Below are positions 57,851 through 64,000 of a DNA stretch of 64,000 nucleotides, one piece after another; position 1 is the first letter of the stretch, and each line of letters starts with the position of its first letter. The position numbers were made by a program, and so were the translations under genes. Under the pieces are notes generated by a model. It had not been told where the DNA came from and made no database searches. It was given only the letters and a program-made list of their open reading frames with translations. This DNA is from Trichopria drosophilae (lineage: Eukaryota > Arthropoda > Insecta > Hymenoptera > Diapriidae): assembly GCA_030407085.1 (NCBI GenBank), contig CM059582.1, positions 16,721,501 to 16,785,500 on the forward strand. The letters run 5' to 3'.

Positions 57851-58494
57851 TTGGGTAGGATTTTTAGTCATGGATAGAAAAAAATACTTGTATGGTTTTA
57901 ACCCTCAATCCCGACTCCAGGGTCGTTTTCGACCCGAGAGAAAATTCAAATTGTACTTTATAAATTGCACAACTATAAGCATTTTCAAGTGGCAGGACAT
58001 ATTTGACCCAGATAGTGGGAGGAAAAGGCTTTAAAATGACCGTCAGAACTAAGGGTTCAACATTAATTAAAAAACAATCTCCATGATGGAATAATATCGA
58101 AAAATCATCGTCAAGAATTAAAAAAAGCGAGATGTCTCTAATACGTTCAACTGTAGAAGTTCATTTCAACAAACTCAGGTATGGTCTGTCAATAAAATAT
58201 GTTTTTAAGTTTTCAAATTAAATACAAAATGTGCAAATCTGATATAAATTGCGGTGGTTATGAGTGACTATTCACATGGACCTACCTAATGGAGTTTGGA
58301 CCATAAAATTAGATTTTGGGAGTGTATGGGAAAACTATACCATACCCTATTTCTTAAGTTGACTAGAGCTAAATCCTGTGCTAGGTCTCCATAAAAATGC
58401 TAGACCTCTATCGCATCTTGTAATCTATCCATCATCCTTTCGTTCTTCTGTCTTAATTATTAATTTAACTGTCAGCACAAATATGGTGACCTTC
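57851..58494. other. Spacer between two arrays, no gene seen
   Basis: Possible decayed units of either neighbour (ATCATCGTCAAGAATT near 58105), but no clear alignment. Confidence 0.5.
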
Positions 58495-59470
58495 TTCAGT
58501 CATTGGTTGGAAAAATAAAAGCTGTGTAGTAATTTATATGCTACCAATGTAGACCAAACAAGGCCAAGTTACGCCTGTAAGTCCAAACCGGACAGTCCAA
58601 ACCCAAAATGATAACCGTAAGAAAATATAATTAAAGTTATTTAGCACCTAATGTTCCTAGCACCTAGCCGACTATCACATCATTCACTATTTCTGAGCCA
58701 AAAAGTTCATGAAAAATTTCGTATTTCATTGGACCATTCTTTAGTCATTGGCTAGTAGTAGAAATACTGCGCAAAGATTTATATGCTGCAATATTTAACG
58801 ATCAAATAACGTCCAATGAAGTCAGAGATCAAAGTGGTAAAGTGTGGGACCAAAAGTTCTTACCGTTATAAAATGTAATAATAAAAGTCATGGGTAACTT
58901 GTGAAGTCCCGCTGAAGTTATGTATTTTGGAGTATTGAATGTGGTACCTACCATTATAAGTCCCAATTTCTAATTTATGGTCACTTTTCAATCACGACGA
59001 GTATCAAGATTTACTTGAGTGTCATCTTTTGGGTATTACTTGGTGTATGGAATGCAGTTTAGGCATTTATGTTGCAAATTACAACAAAGACCAAACAGTC
59101 CAGTAGAATGAGGAAATAATGTCGGAAAGGCTACAACCCAAAATGATATCCGATAGAATATGTAATTGTTAAGGGTACTTTGATGAAACTCACGTTATTT
59201 GATTTAGAGTTATTGTATATCGTGTCATATTGTCTAATCTTTATTCCTTATATAATCATTGACTAATTCTGAAAGTCCCAATCAGTCCAAAGTAAATATG
59301 AGTATCTGGGTACCATCCCTTGGCATTGGGTGGTGTAAGAAAACCGATTGCAAAGTTCAACATGGACCAAACGACGCCCAGCAAACTTTGAAATCAAAGC
59401 GGGCAGGCCGAGACCCAAAATGGCGACCGTTAGAAAATGTAATTAACGTTATTTGCCACGTAACCTTCCC
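58495..59470. repeat. Degenerate satellite-like array, 250-290-bp unit, 4 units
   Basis: Landmarks recur in order. CATTGGTTGG-like words are at 58501, 58746, about 59033 and 59324. GACCAAACAAGG-like words are at about 58553, 58799, 59090 and 59365. CCCAAAATGATAACCG-like words, each followed by (T/A)AGAAAATGTAATTAA, are at 58602, 58849, 59137 and 59414. Spacings are about 246, 289 and 278-291. It is unrelated by eye to the 150-bp array before it. The last unit is the most G+C-rich. Confidence 0.85.
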
Positions 59471-60200
59471 TTCATCTTGCCGACCTTAAATACAAACGTC
59501 ACGGGTAACTCGACGAATCCCGTTATGTTATTTAATTTGCTCCCTCCTTCCTTTCCTGCGTTTATCCCCCTGCCTTCTATTATGCTTGTAAGAGAGTTCG
59601 TACCACCCATCCATCACAACAGACGGCACCGTACGAGAAAGGCGTAATACGACTCGAGACGCTCATACGTACTACCTGGACTGCAGGGAATTCCGCGGTT
59701 TGAGGCTACAGCTACATGCTAGTTCCATAATCGAATTAGAGGAGTCAGGATATTGCGCGTACTACTCCTGCTCTCAATTGTTTTAAGTCGACATCTCCGC
59801 CTGAAGCTGCGTCGTCATCTCGAAGCTTCGTACACTCCTCCTCGTAAGTCCCGGACATTGAATTTGTACTAAACTATCGAAGGAGATATCGAATTATCGA
59901 TGATGTGCTGATGAGATGACGCGACATCCTCCGTCAATCCGGGGCGTTTCTTATTTCAATTACGTCCGAATCGTATTTCGCGTGTGCAGGGCGCTACAAT
60001 TATTTACAAACGGAAATTTACGAGAATCCAATCGAACCTTCACGTATGCGATGGGGGTTCCCATATGCAAATATTATATATTGCGGGGGCGCTGAAGGAA
60101 CGTCATCTGCCGTAGAGGAATGAATATATGGTACCCAAAACTTATTCATAACGAAGTATTAAAGCAAGGTGAAATTTTGAGTTTTTCAGTTTCAATTGCA
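59471..60200. other. G+C island, weak exon-like segment, no gene called
   Basis: On the plus strand CTCTCAATTGTTTTAAG ends at 59787 and GTAAGT starts at 59844, enclosing 56 bases open in two frames. Alone this is too short to call. Confidence 0.45.
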
Positions 60201-63200
60201 TTTTGGTGATTCTCCATTCATTGTTCAGGTATGTCATTATTTTTTTTTTCTATGATGGGATTTATCAAGACCCATGGGTCTTTAATCCACATCAACCTGT
60301 TGGCCAAGTCCTAAGTGTTATTTTAAGTCCGTGTATTCTTCTTTTGATACATTTAATGTCGTCTATTTTCTACAGCTTCGAAAGAATATTATTTTTCCAT
60401 TTGATTTTTTTTTATAATGGATTTGTTACACATTCCAAAATTCAGCTTCAGGTGAAAACCGTTTTTTCATATTACATTCACTCCAATGTAGTCGTTTTCA
60501 AAAAACTAGTCACTTTTGTAATACTACAATTTTCCCTATTATTGTAAAAGTGGGATAATGTACCGCTCGTTGTATCGGAGAGACTTGACAAGCCTCGAGC
60601 GTTCACCGATTGATGACGCATTTGCTTCCTGTGCATCGTGGGCTGCATCATTCTCGCAAGTGATAACATTTTTGAGAAATTGCGTGTTCTAATGAAGAGA
60701 TGAAACAAATAACAAAGTCCAACAGTCGGTAACCTAGGGAAATTTGTTGGTGAATATTTGTCTGCGTTTTGATTGATTGATTGAATATATGACGTTACTT
60801 TTACCAAATTAAAAATGGCGGATCCAACATGGAGGGAAAACCTACTCTTATTTGAATATTTTTTTATTCTGAGTTTTTAGGGGTTGCTGCTTACGAATAT
60901 GATCTCATATTTCCAAAATCTACATTTGCGAATTCAAAATTGCGGCCATCCATTATATAAGACTACCCTAATAAATGTAAAATTGTGTTTAAAAATTTAC
61001 TCTTTTTCATTGATAAGCAAAGATATTTTTTATTTATTTATCTATTTTTGTATTTATTTTCTATTTTATTGTATTTTTCTTCTTTCTTCATCGAAACGTG
61101 TCTAGTAATTTTAACCACACTTTAGTTCTGAATGTAGAAAATTCACTCCTCTACAGTCACATTTTTAGTTTACTTCCTGTGAACAATTTTTGCATCATAC
61201 TAATGTCAAATTTCAATTTTATACATTGAATTTTTGCAATAAGAATTGTGGAGGACATGCAGTGTAAACTGTCAATTATAGTTGATGAAGTCTTATCTTT
61301 ATTCATCGCAATTATACAAATTAACAGAGTCTAAAAAATTAAGTTGTTAAAGAATATTTTTTACAAAAATTGAAAAACAATTTACAACTCAACCCCCTAA
61401 TACAATCATAATAATAGTAAAAATTATTGTTTACCGTCAGAAAACAAAGTAATCTCATTTCCGAAATTGCTAACAGACTTTTAGGTTACGTTCAAATATT
61501 TGTTCAGTATCATTTCATCTTCCGAATCAATTCCATTTATGATCCATTTCTTCTTATGGTGCTTTTTCATTCTGGACAGTTGATTTCGAACTTTTGGAGC
61601 AAATGTTATAGACCAAGATCGTTTAAAAATTACTGATGTATTGCAGTTTTGAACAGAATTTTGGGCAATTACTAATTCGCATGAAAGTTATACTTTCCCA
61701 GGCCCTACAGAGAAGATACGATGCGTTAAATGAAAATGGTCATAGATTATGGTACTATATATTTTGTATATGCATTTTATATTTGTATATAAATTGTGAA
61801 AATTATCAGCCCATGAATAATTTGGAACTTGAACACACTACAGCGCCTCAACGGTTATTTTTAACGTTAATTTTCTTTACTATCAGGAATATAAACAATT
61901 TTTCATGCACTACTTTTTAGGTATAGGATCTTCGTATGTCCTTTTAGAATCTATTAAGGAAACTGCATACAAATGCATCTTCATAAAGTTGAAGTTAAAC
62001 ATTTCAAAATGGCGACTCAAAAATATGTCAGAATTATTTTTGTTTAATTTTTAATTTTTAAAAATTATAAATGTCGAGTCGAATATGATGTACGACATTT
62101 TTTAAATGAATCGAAATGTTATAAAACTGATTACATGGAATTTTTTGGGGTCGAAGATCATAACGTCATAATTTTGATTGTTTTACCTCTGACAGTAATG
62201 TTAGGATTAGTGACCTCAATGTTTGAAAACAATCCAATCGATTTCAATAGTATCATTCGGCATATTGGATCTGCATTTTAAATTTTTGAAATCCGATTCC
62301 AAGTGATCAGAAACCCCAAAAAAGAATTGATTAACCAGCTTCAAAATAGTTTTCACGTATACATTTGAAATTTTTGAAAAATTCTTTTTTAGCGACCCAA
62401 TAATTATATACACACTCAGTGGTATGAAATAATAGACATTCTATAAGTACAAAAGCGTGCACTGTTTTTAATATTTACTGCAAAAAATTAAAATTTTGGT
62501 GACGCCATCTTGAAGTTTTTAAAAATCTATTTCTCCACTGCGAAAATATTGCGGTCGGGAAATTAAAAGGTGAAACATTACTGAGTGAAAAATTTATTTC
62601 GAAAATTAGGTTGTCAAACGTTTTTATTTGTATTGTTTTTTGTGGAAAAAATTTTTATTTTTGCAGTGTTCGCTTGGAAAACTCTTTACTAATTTCTAAC
62701 AGCAAATGCAGCATATGAAATGATTTAAAAAATGTGTCCGTTTCGGCGTTAAATGGTTAATTGCAAATTTATAATAAGCAATTAAACCACTAATATGCTT
62801 TAAGTCTGAAAATAACTTTTATCTTCTGCTTTTAATTAATAAATATTTAATATTGCAATACGAACTATTTAGGAATTGTTGAAAAAAATTGTTGTTTTGA
62901 CGAATTAGGTGATACAATTTAAATTGATTATCTTAATCCATTACCTACGATCCTATATTAAAAACTATTTTTTTAATAGAAATAGTTTTATTAGTTTACA
63001 GGGATAATATTGTGAACCGCAGACAACCATTTCTGACGATTATACATAATGGATGGTCGGCGAATCTGCAATAATGAAAAGGTTTATTATTAAAGAGACT
63101 ATCTATAATAGGATTGATTTATATTTAAATTTTAATTCTTATTGATTATGAAAATCAAGAATTTTTAAATACAGTAAAACCCTCGCCATAATTAAGTTTT

Positions 63201-64000
63201 CTTATTCTATTAGTATTCACATTCATAATATATTTTTGATTGTAAAATAATTTTTACATTATGTATTGTACAACATTTATTATCTGGATAAAATCGACAC
63301 GAAACATTCGACAAGTAGCGAAAGAAATGGTTTTATAGCTAAAACAAATTCCTCTTTTGACGACCAGTAACTTAAGGTAATAAGTAATAAATTAACAAAA
63401 AATTTAAAAATCTTTAGAGAATAAGCTAGCCAGAATGCAATTTTGGGCCATCTTTGTTCGTCATTTTGAATTTTTTATTTATTTAAAAAATTATGTCAAC
63501 TAGTAGAAAGGGGCATAGGATCGTAAATTTCTGCACAGTGACAAAGTTTCCCTTCTCCTGTTTGTTAGACATCCTGAGGTTTCATCTTTTTTTTTTGTAA
63601 GCATAGTAACATTTCTAAGCATATAATACAAGAGGCCAAAACACTCGGATACTAAACGTTAAATACCAAATGTAGTCTTTCGTTAGAAAAAGTCATTTTA
63701 TTTATTAATTTACATTTCAGATCAAAATTTTTCCTTCACAACTCTAGCGATATGATCTATTCAATGTTCGACCAAGAGAATTTCTATGAAATATTAGACT
63801 AAATAGATCGCCGATTAGTACAGATGCAGTATGCAAAATTAGCTATGGAATTCAAAGGAGTGTTGATTGCAGTTTGATGTTGGCTCGTCGAATGCTGGAA
63901 TTCTATCGTAACCATATATTCAGAACAAAAACAAAAAATAATAATCATTTTATAAAAAGATGTATTATCCACGACACTTCTGGGAAAATCTAAATTTTTT
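60201..64000. other. AT-rich stretch, no gene seen
   Basis: Only short chance frames (for example 60203-60547 and 60478-60807, which overlap on opposite strands), T-runs, a short GATT repeat near 60771-60786 and TATTTATTTATC-type low complexity near 61025-61075. Confidence 0.6.

Noticed and set aside
59788..59843. 56-base segment between TTTTAAG and GTAAGT
   Set aside because: Two frames are open but it is too short, and the acceptor is only moderate; not enough to call an exon.

Overview
The window looks like nuclear DNA from an insect. It is strongly AT-rich, dense in short non-autonomous transposon remnants and degenerate tandem repeats, and broken by short G+C-richer islands of about 200-900 bp. 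Degenerate TTAGG/CCTAA motifs (9.05 kb, 54.9-55.2 kb) and Tc1/mariner/pogo-like miniature elements flanked by TA fit Hymenoptera best, but the order is inferred, not proven. No open reading frame could be matched to a known protein family, no rRNA or intact tRNA was seen, and nothing bacterial (operons, Shine-Dalgarno sites, CRISPR) is present. The best reading is an intergenic stretch or a very long intron.

Layout. 0-7.4 kb: AT-rich DNA with a nested palindrome at 1.6 kb, a polypyrimidine tract at 3.7-3.9 kb and two splice-flanked exon candidates (2652-2711 minus; 5780-6034 plus). 7.45-8.9 kb: two adjacent tandem families (about 153 bp x3, about 483 bp x2). 9-20 kb: mostly featureless, with a miniature element at 13.4 kb, a tRNA-like relic at 14.4 kb and a 295-bp tandem pair at 16.2 kb. 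20.7-25.2 kb: a pogo-like element, two tRNA-like SINE relics and a 1.1-kb octamer minisatellite with block structure. 25-37 kb: several fold-back elements, including two members of one family at 32 kb, and a well-bounded 166-bp TA-flanked element at 35.4 kb.

37.5-49 kb: the region richest in G+C islands, holding the longest ATG-initiated frames (141 codons plus; 121 codons minus) and exon candidates at 44670-44958 (plus, Cys-rich) and 48066-48262 (minus). 49-53.4 kb is almost empty. 53.8-59.5 kb is a cluster of four different degenerate satellite-like arrays (periods about 300, 140, 150 and 250-290 bp); one is interrupted by a fold-back motif that recurs at 42.4-42.6 kb. 59.5-60.1 kb is a last G+C island and the remainder is AT-rich with nothing recognisable.

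No set of genes works together here in any way I can support. The most useful leads are the exon candidates in G+C islands, the four-array cluster and the block-homogenised octamer array. All coding calls are low confidence.
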